Below, in pieces: positions 16,577 through 24,872 of a stretch of DNA of 26,669 nucleotides. The notes under the pieces were generated by a model. That model saw only the letters and a program-made list of their open reading frames with translations, was not told the origin of the DNA and did not search any database. This DNA is from Campylobacteraceae bacterium (GTDB taxonomy: Bacteria; Campylobacterota; Campylobacteria; Campylobacterales; Campylobacteraceae): positions 1 through 26,669 of the forward strand of contig JAISNG010000111.1 of the NCBI GenBank assembly GCA_031276365.1, written 5' to 3'. Made by a program: the position numbers and the translations under genes. Each line of letters starts with the position of its first letter. Position 1 is the first letter of the stretch.

Positions 16577-17032
16577 TTCAACGTCAAAACGTATTATTAA
16601 ATCCTACATATACAAGCAAAATAATATGGTTTTTGTTTTTGCAAGTTTTAAATATATTATCCAAGCTGAGACAAAGAGTTGTGTTGAAATTCTGCGGACA
16701 AGACGATGGGGCAAGTGAGGACAGGTATGAGCAGATTACACACGTACATGTATATACATTAAAAAGTACGATACAAGTATATGGGTAAGCAATTTTTACA
16801 TTCAGTATAATAAAAGCGCTGTAATAACGAAAAGCGTTTCTAATTCCCTCTTTATTTTATTACACACCTTAAAAATTTTACAAATTATAATATAAAAACA
16901 CAAATTTGCTTATGTTGCGTTTTGTGGTTACAAAACATCTGGCTTGTAGAACCTCCATTATATTTTTGTCTATTTGTTGGCTTGCTATATATTTGTATGA
17001 TAGTTGTCTGTACCGTTTGATTTAGCCTCTAA
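16577..17032. other. AT-rich stretch without a recognisable gene
   Basis: After the sppA remnant no frame with a start and ribosome site is seen. A short readable run (GQDDGASEDRYEQITHVHV, about 16,697-16,753) hints at another lost gene, but no family is recognised. No tRNA or other RNA gene was found. Confidence 0.4.
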
Positions 17033-17377
17033 ATGATTTTTCATATCAGTATACCTCAAAAATATGTTATTGTTATGAACTATTTTTTAAGGAAATTTCC
17101 ATATTGTATATTCTTGCATATATCGTTGTTTGTTCTTCTATTGAATTTTTTATACCTAAATATAAAAAGTCTAAAGCGCATCTATAGTCTATATTTTTTC
17201 TTTGTAGTTTTGATTTTAGATTTTTCATGTCTCTTCGGAATATCGAATAAACCTAATATTATTCTAAAGTTCCTATGGCTTTACCGTGTCCTAATAAAAA
17301 ATTTTCTACGCATAATCTATTCGTTTGGCTTGTTTGGTAGAACGTGCTACAATAAACCGCCTCAAGAGTTGTATTAA
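17033..17377 (+). CDS. Doubtful 114-residue hydrophobic ORF
   Basis: The ORF encodes a very hydrophobic, Phe/Leu/Ile/Tyr-rich sequence with perhaps two or three membrane segments and basic residues between them. It has no ribosome site before its first ATG (17033) or the internal ATG (17075). It lies in AT-rich sequence between a dead gene and worn repeats, where long AT-rich frames naturally encode hydrophobic residues. It could be the N-terminal membrane part of a lost gene or chance. No family is recognised. Confidence 0.2.
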   Translation: MIFHISIPQKYVIVMNYFLRKFPYCIFLHISLFVLLLNFLYLNIKSLKRIYSLYFFFVVLILDFSCLFGISNKPNIILKFLWLYRVLIKNFLRIIYSFGLFGRTCYNKPPQELY

Positions 17378-17440
17378 ATCAATTCCTGCGCTGCTTTCAT
17401 CTGTTCATGTAAAAGACAAAAACATCACTTTTTCCGCAAT

Positions 17441-18027
17441 TTCCGCGCAGGCGGGCATCTAAAAATCTTTTGCAACAATAAAATGTTTATGAAAAGGATT
17501 AATATCTTGCTGTTTGTTTTTGTTTTATGATTTTATTTATTATGTAATGAATTACAATATCTTTAACAATAATTATTAATATCATATCGTTCGCTCAGGA
17601 ATGACAGAAAGAAGATATTCGCTTGTCGTTTTGTTGTGGGAATGATATTGGCGGTAAAACGGGAACGACGGAATGGATAGTACCACCGCTTGCGCCTCGC
17701 AAATATCGTTTTTTTGCAAAAACTCTTTGATTATTGCGAAATGACTGAAAGGGAGAGTTTTTGGATTTTTGCATTTCTGCAATGAGGCTTCCTGCAAAAA
17801 GCCATCACTCGTGCATAAATGACAGAATGGGATATTTGCTTATCGTTCGATTGCTGAGATAACGAAGTAAATGTTTATTTATTGCTTGGCTGTTAAAATG
17901 ATGCAGAGGGATTGCTTATGATAATCTTTCTGAAGAGGACAAACGCAATTTTACCGCACACATTTAAGATGCTCCGCAATGATGTTTGCTCGAAAAGTTA
18001 TCCTGCACAAATGACAAAAGAGGCTTT
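17441..18027. repeat. Worn copies of a dispersed intergenic repeat
   Basis: Related pieces recur here. A small inverted repeat CCGCGCAGGCGGG-type element is at 17443-17455. TCGCTCAGGAATGACAGAA is at about 17590-17609, TGCGAAATGACTGAAAGGG at about 17736-17754, CGTGCATAAATGACAGAA at about 17810-17827, and CTGCACAAATGACAAAAGAG at 18002-18021. Two copies continue alike for some 20 further bases (GATATTCGCTTGTCGTT at 17613 against GATATTTGCTTATCGTT at 17831). Reverse-complemented they resemble the CTGTCATTCCTGAGCGAA family of intergenic repeats found in many bacteria. No gene is supported in 17378-18032. An apparent minus-strand ORF at 17582-17797 is translated repeat. Confidence 0.55.
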
Positions 18028-18032
18028 GAAAT

Positions 18033-21000
18033 TTACGGATTTAGTTTTACTTCCAACTCTTCATCAGTTATCTGTTTATCCAAATTTTTAAATGCCGCGC
18101 TTAACATTAGTTTGATACGATTTAACTGATTGACTGCGGAAGCGCCGGGGTCGTAGTCTATAGCTGTGATATTTGATTGGGGGTAATGCTCTTTGAGCGC
18201 TTTCATAACGCCTTTGCCTGTTATGTGATTTGGAAGACATGCAAACGGCTGCATGCAGACGATATTTGGTACGCCTTCATGTATCAAATGCACCATTTCG
18301 GCAGTTAAAAACCATCCCTCTCCTGTTTGATTGCCGCGTGAAAGAATAGGCGCCGCGCCGAATGCCAATTCGTCTATGCTGGCAAATTCCGTGAAACGCT
18401 CGCTTTTTCTTAAAGCTTTCCTTGCACCTTTTCTGTAAAACTCTATAGCCATTATCGCGGCTTTTCCTGCAAGTGCGGCAAGTGCGCCTCTTGAGAGATA
18501 TTTGTGGTTAAAATCATAATCATACGCGCAATAGAGCAAAAACTCCATGATTCCTGGCATCACGACTTCGCATCCCTCTTTTTCTATCGTGTCGGCTATG
18601 TCGTTATTGGCTGTGGGGTGGTATTTGACAAGTATTTCACCGACCAATCCTATGCGCGGCTTTTTGATATTAAGCAGAGGAATTTCGTCAAAATCCTTGA
18701 TAATACCCTCTATATTTTTGTTAAAAGTCTTAAAATCAGCGTTTTTCAAAGCCTCTTTGCACATGGCTGACCATTTATGAAAAAGCTCGTTTGCAGAGCC
18801 GCTGATTTTCTCATAAGGTCTTGTGCGAAACAGTGTTTTTAAAAGCACATCGCCGTAAACGCCGCTCATTATCAAGCGGTTTAAAAGCGGCAAAGAGAGC
18901 TTAAAGCCCGTATGTTCTTCCATGCCAAGAGCATTAAACGAAACGACAGGCACTTGTGCAAATCCCGCATCTGCAAGCGCTTTTCTAAGATAAGCTATAT
19001 AATTCGTAGCCCTGCAGCCTCCGCCCGTTTGGCTCATCATAACGGCTGTTTTATTGAGGTCGTATTCGCCTGATTTTAAAGCCTCTACAATCTGTCCTAT
19101 GACGATTATGGAAGGATAGCATGCGTCATTATTGACATAGCGCAACCCCTCGTCTATCGCGTTTGCACCGACTTTGTCCAAAAGTTTAAATCTATAGCCG
19201 CACGCGTTGAAACAACTCTCTATGAATTGAAAATGTATAGGCGACATCTGCGGCGCGATGATAGTATAGTCGTCATCTTTCATCTCTTTTGTAAACATAA
19301 TGCTTTGATATTTTGGTCCTGTATGCCAGCTTATTTTGGAAAGATTTACATTTTTTTCACGCTCGCAAAGTGCGGCTTTGAGCGAACGAATGCGTATTTT
19401 TACTGCGCCGAGATTGTTTATTTCGTCTATTTTGATGCATGTATATATTTTATTTTTATGTTCAAGCAGCTCCTGCACTTGGTCGGTTGTAACCGAATCA
19501 AGCCCGCATCCGAAAGAGTTCAGCTGTACCAAATCCAGCAATTTATGTTTTGAAGCAAACGAAGCGGCGCGGTAAAGCCTTGCATGATAAGTCCACTGAT
19601 CAATCACTCTCAAAGGATTGTCGAGCTCCTCTTCATACGCTGCGGCGTCTTCCGTTAAAACCGCCATACCAAGCGATGTGATAACCTGCGGTATGCCGTG
19701 ATGAATTTCAGGGTCAAGATGATACGGACGGCCTGACAAAATAATGCCGTGCGTATTTGTTGCTCTTAAAAACTCAAGCGTCTCTTTACCTTTTTGCGCG
19801 ATATCGTGCTTGAAATTCAGCTGTTCTTCCCATGCATCGTTGAGCGCGCGGCGAATTACACGCGAAGAAAGATTGTACGGCTTGAAAACACTTACCAGTC
19901 TGTCCGCAAGTTTTTTCCTGTTATCAAGCGACAAAAACGGTTGAATATAGTTGATATTTTTCTCTTTTAAAAGCGAAATATTATTTCTAATCTGTTCTGG
20001 ATAGGAAATCACTATGGGGCAGTTATAATGCTCATGCGCGTCCGCAAACTCCTTTTTTTCAAACACGACGCATGGATAAAATATCGTCTTTACACCCTTT
20101 TCTATCAAATCAACAATATGCCCATGAACAAGTTTCGCAGGATAACATATAGAGTCTGAGGGCAGCGTATCAAGCCCTTTTTCAAGCATTGTTTTGGAAG
20201 ATTTGCCAGAGAGTACTACTTTGAAGCCGAGATTTGTCAAAAATGTAAACCACAGCGGATAGTTTTCATACATGTTTAAAACGCGTGGTACGCCTATGCT
20301 CCCAAGCGGTGCATTTTCCAAAGGTTTGTATGCAAAAAGCCTTTCATATTTGTAGTCGTAAAGATTTGGAAGATTTGTATTTGCCGCCGCTTTTCCGCCT
20401 CCCCTTTCGCATCTGTTGCCCGTTATGAGTTTTCTGCCGTCAGAGAAGCGATTGAGCGTCATAGCGCATGCATTTGAACATGCATGACATCTTAACATTG
20501 TATGGCGTACGCCAAATCCCTCCAACGCCACGCCTCTTAAAAGCGTTGAGTGATTAATCCCTTGATATCTCTCTTTTGCAAGCAATGCTGCACCGAATGC
20601 GCCCATAAGACCCGCGATATCGGGTCTTACGACCTCTCTTTTTGATATAAGCTCAAACGCTCTTAAGACGGAATTATTATAAAAAGTGCCGCCTTGTACG
20701 ATGATGTTATTACCCAAATCCTCGGGATTTTTTAATTTTATGACTTTAATAAGCGCATTTTTTATGACTGCGTACGAAAGTCCTGCGGATATATCCGCCA
20801 CGCTGCCGCCCTCTCTTTGAGCCTGTTTTACGCTGGAATTCATAAAGACTGTGCAGCGCGAACCCAAGTCGCAAGGTGCTTTTGAGAGGAGCGCGGCTTT
20901 GGCAAAATCCGCCACACTCATTTTTACGGAGTTCGCGAAAGATTCTATAAACGAACCGCATCCTGACGAGCATGCTTCATTTAGCAAAATAGTATCTATC

Positions 21001-22328
21001 GCACCATCTTTAATACGCACATATTTCATGTCCTGCCCGCCGATATCTACGATACAATCTACATCTTTTTTGAAAAACGAAGCAGCTTTATAGTGCGCGA
21101 TGGTTTCAACTTCGCTCGTGTCTATTTTGTAGGCCTCTTTGATAAGCATTTCACCGTATCCTGTTACGCATGAAAAGACAATTTTGACTTGCGCGGGCAG
21201 TTTTGAGTACAAATCTTTAAGCAGTGTTTTAACAATCCTCAAAGGGTCGCCTTCGTTGCTTGCATAAAATTCATAAAGTATTTCGCTGTTTTCGCCGATA
21301 AGTACGGCTTTTGTAGTTGTAGAACCGCAGTCAAGCCCCAAAAACGCTTCGCCCTCGTATAAATTCAAAGACGCCTTTGCCGCCGCCGCGCGTTCATGGC
21401 GCGCAAAAAACTGCTCTCTTTCAGCATCGTCTAAAAACAGAGGTCTTAGCGTATTTATCGTATTTACCGACGTTGACGAAAGTTTATCAAATATATCTGC
21501 TATCTCTTTTAGCTCCAGAGTTTTTTCATGAAAAAGAGACGCGCCCAAAGCCACGAAAAGTTCGCTGTGGTTTGGAGTTATGACGTTTTCTGGTCTCAAC
21601 TCCAAAATATCTATAAATCTTTTTTTAAGTTCGCCCAAAAAATTTAAAGGACCGCCTAAAAACACGACATTTCCCTTTATCTTTCTGCCGCATGAGAGTC
21701 CGCTTATGGTTTGATTGGCGACGGCTTGAAAGATAGACAGAGCAATATCGCCCTTATTGACGCCTTCATTGAGCAGCGGCTGTACGTCAGTTTTGGCAAA
21801 AACACCGCATCTGGCGGCTATCGGATAGATATTTTCGGCATTTTTCGCAAGTTCGTTAAGTCCGCTGGTATCTGTTTTTAAAAGTGCCGCCATTTGATCT
21901 ATAAACGCTCCAGTACCGCCCGCGCAAGTACCGTTCATGCGCTGTTCTACGCCGTTTGTGAAAAATGTGATTTTGGCGTCCTCGCCGCCAAGCTCTATGC
22001 TTACATCGGTGTGCGGGATGAATTTTTCAACCGCTTTGGCGCACGCGATAACCTCCTGCACAAACGGAATACCGCAGAGCGAAGCTATATCCATGCCGCC
22101 GCTTCCTGAAATAGTTATCGTAGCTTTTTGGTCTGGATTGTAAAATGGAAGTTTTTGAATAGTTTTAACGGATTTTACGATGCAGTTGCGCACATCCGAA
22201 TGATGTCTGGTATAAATGCTGTGAAGCAGTTTGTGTTCAAAATCTGTCACTACAACTTTAACTGTTGTAGAACCTACATCAATTCCGATATGTAGTAGCG
22301 TCTGCCCACCCAAATCCACTGCACTCAA
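18033..22328 (-). CDS. Giant double acyl-CoA dehydratase activase-related protein
   Basis: A 1431-residue cytoplasmic protein of the 2-hydroxyglutaryl-CoA dehydratase/benzoyl-CoA reductase family. Residues 12-270 form a first ASKHA ATPase activase, with GIDVGSTTVK, LGGEDAK, Cys135 (GTCAGGTG) and Cys174 (ARCGVF). Residues 328-585 form a second, with GLDCGSTTTK, IGGQDMK, Cys453/457 (NEACSSGCGSF) and Cys486/492. Each half keeps the cysteines that would hold a [4Fe-4S] cluster between subunits. A Cys-rich linker (Cys614, 617, 621 and 640) leads to a DUF2229-like part (about 675-890) and a C-terminal HgdB/DUF2229-related region (about 1050-1400). The start is TTG 22328, with AGGAG five bases before it. 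No dehydratase subunits, CoA transferase or amino-acid genes adjoin. Family placement is strong. The substrate is unknown, and activase and acceptor may be fused in one chain. Confidence 0.88.
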   Translation of the reverse strand: MSAVDLGGQTLLHIGIDVGSTTVKVVVTDFEHKLLHSIYTRHHSDVRNCIVKSVKTIQKLPFYNPDQKATITISGSGGMDIASLCGIPFVQEVIACAKAVEKFIPHTDVSIELGGEDAKITFFTNGVEQRMNGTCAGGTGAFIDQMAALLKTDTSGLNELAKNAENIYPIAARCGVFAKTDVQPLLNEGVNKGDIALSIFQAVANQTISGLSCGRKIKGNVVFLGGPLNFLGELKKRFIDILELRPENVITPNHSELFVALGASLFHEKTLELKEIADIFDKLSSTSVNTINTLRPLFLDDAEREQFFARHERAAAAKASLNLYEGEAFLGLDCGSTTTKAVLIGENSEILYEFYASNEGDPLRIVKTLLKDLYSKLPAQVKIVFSCVTGYGEMLIKEAYKIDTSEVETIAHYKAASFFKKDVDCIVDIGGQDMKYVRIKDGAIDTILLNEACSSGCGSFIESFANSVKMSVADFAKAALLSKAPCDLGSRCTVFMNSSVKQAQREGGSVADISAGLSYAVIKNALIKVIKLKNPEDLGNNIIVQGGTFYNNSVLRAFELISKREVVRPDIAGLMGAFGAALLAKERYQGINHSTLLRGVALEGFGVRHTMLRCHACSNACAMTLNRFSDGRKLITGNRCERGGGKAAANTNLPNLYDYKYERLFAYKPLENAPLGSIGVPRVLNMYENYPLWFTFLTNLGFKVVLSGKSSKTMLEKGLDTLPSDSICYPAKLVHGHIVDLIEKGVKTIFYPCVVFEKKEFADAHEHYNCPIVISYPEQIRNNISLLKEKNINYIQPFLSLDNRKKLADRLVSVFKPYNLSSRVIRRALNDAWEEQLNFKHDIAQKGKETLEFLRATNTHGIILSGRPYHLDPEIHHGIPQVITSLGMAVLTEDAAAYEEELDNPLRVIDQWTYHARLYRAASFASKHKLLDLVQLNSFGCGLDSVTTDQVQELLEHKNKIYTCIKIDEINNLGAVKIRIRSLKAALCEREKNVNLSKISWHTGPKYQSIMFTKEMKDDDYTIIAPQMSPIHFQFIESCFNACGYRFKLLDKVGANAIDEGLRYVNNDACYPSIIVIGQIVEALKSGEYDLNKTAVMMSQTGGGCRATNYIAYLRKALADAGFAQVPVVSFNALGMEEHTGFKLSLPLLNRLIMSGVYGDVLLKTLFRTRPYEKISGSANELFHKWSAMCKEALKNADFKTFNKNIEGIIKDFDEIPLLNIKKPRIGLVGEILVKYHPTANNDIADTIEKEGCEVVMPGIMEFLLYCAYDYDFNHKYLSRGALAALAGKAAIMAIEFYRKGARKALRKSERFTEFASIDELAFGAAPILSRGNQTGEGWFLTAEMVHLIHEGVPNIVCMQPFACLPNHITGKGVMKALKEHYPQSNITAIDYDPGASAVNQLNRIKLMLSAAFKNLDKQITDEELEVKLNP

Positions 22329-22475
22329 ATATGCTCCTGCTGAGTATCAAAATAATTAATATTTTACAACAAAAAAGATTTTTTTTCAACTTTGCGGAGA
22401 GTTTTAGCTCTATTTTAATACAATTTTTGTCGTATTTTTCACACTTTTTGTGTTATGTGTGTGTTTGAATTATTT

Positions 22476-23501
22476 TTATATGAAAAAGCGCGGGATTTTA
22501 GCGTTTAATTTGACCAAAACATCATAGCTTATCGTGCCGAAATGCTTTGCCCAAACGGTTGCGTCGTTAAATATGCAAATCTCCTCTTCATTGCTGTTTA
22601 TGCTTATGGAGTCCATGGATACGCGTCCTAAAATCAGCGAGCCGTTTGCACTTTTCAATCCGCCTTTTCCGTTGTATCTTAAAATACCGTCTGAGTATCC
22701 GACATCATACAGCGACGATATCATATCTTTATCAGCTTCATAAACGCCTCCGTAACCGACACGTTCGCGTTTTTTCACCTCTCTTGTGCTGATTTTTCGG
22801 GCAAAAAGTTCAAGTACAGGCTTTAAGCCAAAATGCCCAAAAGCTTCTGGTAAATCACAATATCCATACATCGCGATACCAACTCTGGCAAAATCCTCGT
22901 CAAATTCACCGCATCTTAAAAGTGCCGCAGAGTTACATGAGTGATAATAAACTTCGCCTAAAGCGTATCGCTCACTAAGTGCGGCATATCTTGTTTTGAT
23001 TTCGTCAAATTTTTTGCGCTGAGCGAAAAATTCGCCGCTTATCTCATCTGCTGAACGAAAATGCGTAAAAATACTATGAAGTGAAAGATTTCTTTGTGAG
23101 ATGAGAGCGCACGCACTCTCCAACTCGTCTATTTTTATACCGTTTCTATGCATTCCAGTGTCTGTTTTCAAAGCTATGCGCACGCCGCTCGGAACGCTTT
23201 TAAGTGCTTCAAGTTCATTGACGGCAAAGATGATTTTGGGGTGTTTGAAAAACACCTCTTTGTGTTCGGATAAAACGATGACATCGCTAAAATATTTCTC
23301 AATCTCCAAAGCCTCTTTAACATCTCTTGTAATCGCATGAAGTATGCCAAAATCTGCCGCTTTCGGGGCAAATAAATCAAGCCCGTGTCCATACGCATTG
23401 TCTTTTAAAACTGCGATGAGCCTCTCTTTGCCGCCCGCTTTTTTTGCCAAAATATCCAGATTTAGGCGCAAATGTTCCGAAATAAGTCTGATTTTAGCCA
23501 T
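22476..23501 (-). CDS. alr: Alanine racemase
   Basis: A PLP enzyme making D-alanine for peptidoglycan. The 341 residues are somewhat shorter than enteric enzymes (about 360), as is typical for Campylobacterota. Lys33 in VLKDNAYGHG is the PLP lysine. Tyr250 in RVGYGGVYEA is the second catalytic base. The conserved KTDTGMHRNG, FTHFRSAD, CNSAALLR, RVGIAMYGY and GRVSMDSI segments are all present. The ATG at 23501 lies 8 bp inside the end of the small upstream gene, so translation is probably coupled; its own ribosome site is weak. The following gene begins about 147 bp downstream, across an AT-rich gap with no clear terminator. Confidence 0.95.
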   Translation of the reverse strand: MAKIRLISEHLRLNLDILAKKAGGKERLIAVLKDNAYGHGLDLFAPKAADFGILHAITRDVKEALEIEKYFSDVIVLSEHKEVFFKHPKIIFAVNELEALKSVPSGVRIALKTDTGMHRNGIKIDELESACALISQRNLSLHSIFTHFRSADEISGEFFAQRKKFDEIKTRYAALSERYALGEVYYHSCNSAALLRCGEFDEDFARVGIAMYGYCDLPEAFGHFGLKPVLELFARKISTREVKKRERVGYGGVYEADKDMISSLYDVGYSDGILRYNGKGGLKSANGSLILGRVSMDSISINSNEEEICIFNDATVWAKHFGTISYDVLVKLNAKIPRFFI

Positions 23502-23718
23502 TTAACGCTTTTCTTGCGCTTGCGAAAGTTTTGCGCGCTTTGTAGTCGTATCTATAAAAGATTTTGTAAAAACTTTGCGCGTCAAGCGGCGGGTTTTTGC
23601 TAAAGTCAAAGTTAAATCCGTTTTTCTCTTTCGGGACGGATTTGTCCAAAAATTCAAACAATTCATCGCGAATCGCGAAAAACTCATCAAGCTCTTTTTC
23701 AAATTCACTCTGTTTCAT
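23494..23718 (-). CDS. Small hypothetical protein coupled to alr
   Basis: A 74-residue acidic-to-basic soluble protein that is not recognised. The N-terminal half is a Glu-rich helix (KELDEFFAIRDELFEFLDK). The middle has a Pro/Asn turn region and the C-terminus a Tyr/Lys-rich helix (FYKIFYRYDYKARKTFASARKAL). The ATG at 23718 is preferred to a TTG two codons earlier because AAGG stands eight bases before it. Its stop overlaps the alr start by 8 bp, which indicates a two-gene operon. No cofactor or DNA-binding motif is visible. Confidence 0.65.
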   Translation of the reverse strand: MKQSEFEKELDEFFAIRDELFEFLDKSVPKEKNGFNFDFSKNPPLDAQSFYKIFYRYDYKARKTFASARKALNG

Positions 23719-23811
23719 TGTCAAAACCTTAAAATATAAAATGTAATTATATGAGATTTTGACTTACTTTTTGATACAATTTGAAACTCAAAATGATAAA
23801 AAGGCATTATT

Positions 23812-24261
23812 GTGTTTAAAAAAATATCAATAGTAGTGGTTTTAATCGTCGCTGCATTTAGCGTTTTTCTTTTTCAAAGTGGTAAAATATACTCTTTTGT
23901 TCAAAAAGATATACTTTTTTACGACGCAAAAGTAGGGTGCGATTTACATGAAAGCTCTTGCGAAGCTATTTTAGGAGAGGGCAAAAAGATAACTCTTGAT
24001 ATCGCTAAACCTCTAAAGGCAGGCGAAGAGATGAGTTTTAATGTTCGAACCGAAAGTTTTGCTGATGATGAATTGAAGGTGCAAATTTACGGGCTTAATA
24101 TGAATATGGGCATATTTGACTATGTGTTGGCGAAGACAGATGAGGACAATTACTCGGGCAAAGCGCTTGTTCCGACATGCAAGATGGGTAAAATGACATG
24201 GAGCGTGAATATCATTTCGGAGCGCGAAAATATCGGGGCAAGTTTTGTGCTGGAGCTGTAA
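23812..24261 (+). CDS. Membrane-anchored periplasmic protein, possibly YtkA-like
   Basis: A 149-residue protein with one N-terminal membrane anchor (about 5-22) and a beta-rich periplasmic domain. The start is GTG 23812, with AAGG seven bases before it. Cys43 and Cys50 flank a short loop. Near the C-terminus GLNMNMG, then PTCKMGKMTW, give a Met/Cys pattern similar to YtkA-like or FixH-like immunoglobulin-fold domains, in which such residues have been linked to copper. The match is by eye only. It lies 77 bp upstream of the NfeD-like gene on the same strand and could be part of that group. Function is uncertain. Confidence 0.65.
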   Translation: MFKKISIVVVLIVAAFSVFLFQSGKIYSFVQKDILFYDAKVGCDLHESSCEAILGEGKKITLDIAKPLKAGEEMSFNVRTESFADDELKVQIYGLNMNMGIFDYVLAKTDEDNYSGKALVPTCKMGKMTWSVNIISERENIGASFVLEL

Positions 24262-24338
24262 ACTTGATAAAGAAAAAATTATAATATAATTGGATAACAT
24301 TATAAGCTATAAAAAATATTGATTATTCAAGGAAAAAT

Positions 24339-24872
24339 ATGCTTATCTTTTGGGCGGCGGCAATCTTCGGTTCAATCTTTTTTGTTTTGCGCGTGATAAC
24401 CTCCATAGTCGGCGGTTTCGGAGATGATTCCATGGACGCAACCGACGATGCGTTTAAGCTTTTGTCCTTAAACTCCATCACAAGCTTCATAGCAATGTTT
24501 GGCTGGAGCGGACTTGCAGCTTACTCACAATACCAATTTTCATTTTTTGTTTCACTTGCAGTGGCGATGATTTGCGGTATTATTACGATGTTTATTACGG
24601 CGTTTTTGTTTAAACAGGCTATGAGGCTCAAAAGCGACGGGGTTGTTTTTGATGTTAATCAGGCTGTTGGACAATCAGGTGAAGTTTATATGAAAATACC
24701 AAAAGACGGCAGCGGCAAAATCACATTTTCGCTTAATGGCATGAAGCATGAATTTGACGCGGTATCTGAAGAGTCTTGCGATATAGATTCATTTCAAAAA
24801 GTTGTAATTACGAAGGTTATAGATTCGCACACTTTTGCTGTGCGCCTTATAAGGAGAGAAAATAATGTATGA
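24339..24872 (+). CDS. NfeD/YqiJ-like membrane partner of flotillin
   Basis: A 177-residue membrane protein. An N-terminal membrane segment (1-25), an acidic loop (GGFGDDSMDATDD) and two further segments (about 46-62 and 66-93) precede a C-terminal OB-fold-like domain (about 100-175). This is the order of the YqiJ/YuaF group of NfeD-type proteins. These are usually encoded directly before flotillin and work with it in organising the membrane. AAGGA precedes the ATG. The last 8 bp overlap the flotillin start, a strong sign of coupled translation and physical partnership. The exact role in this organism is not known. Confidence 0.8.
   Translation: MLIFWAAAIFGSIFFVLRVITSIVGGFGDDSMDATDDAFKLLSLNSITSFIAMFGWSGLAAYSQYQFSFFVSLAVAMICGIITMFITAFLFKQAMRLKSDGVVFDVNQAVGQSGEVYMKIPKDGSGKITFSLNGMKHEFDAVSEESCDIDSFQKVVITKVIDSHTFAVRLIRRENNV

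Noticed and set aside
16748..16759. Perfect 12-bp palindrome ATGTATATACAT as an operator
   Set aside because: It is in AT-rich, gene-free sequence without a promoter or regulator next to it, so chance is likely.
16820..16864. Inverted repeat TGTAATAA ... TTATTACA as ends of a small mobile element
   Set aside because: Only 8 bp of AT-rich sequence 29 bases apart, with no target duplication or transposase remnant seen.
17582..17797. A 71-residue minus-strand ORF
   Set aside because: It is a translation of the eroded intergenic repeats, with no ribosome site and no protein-like organisation.
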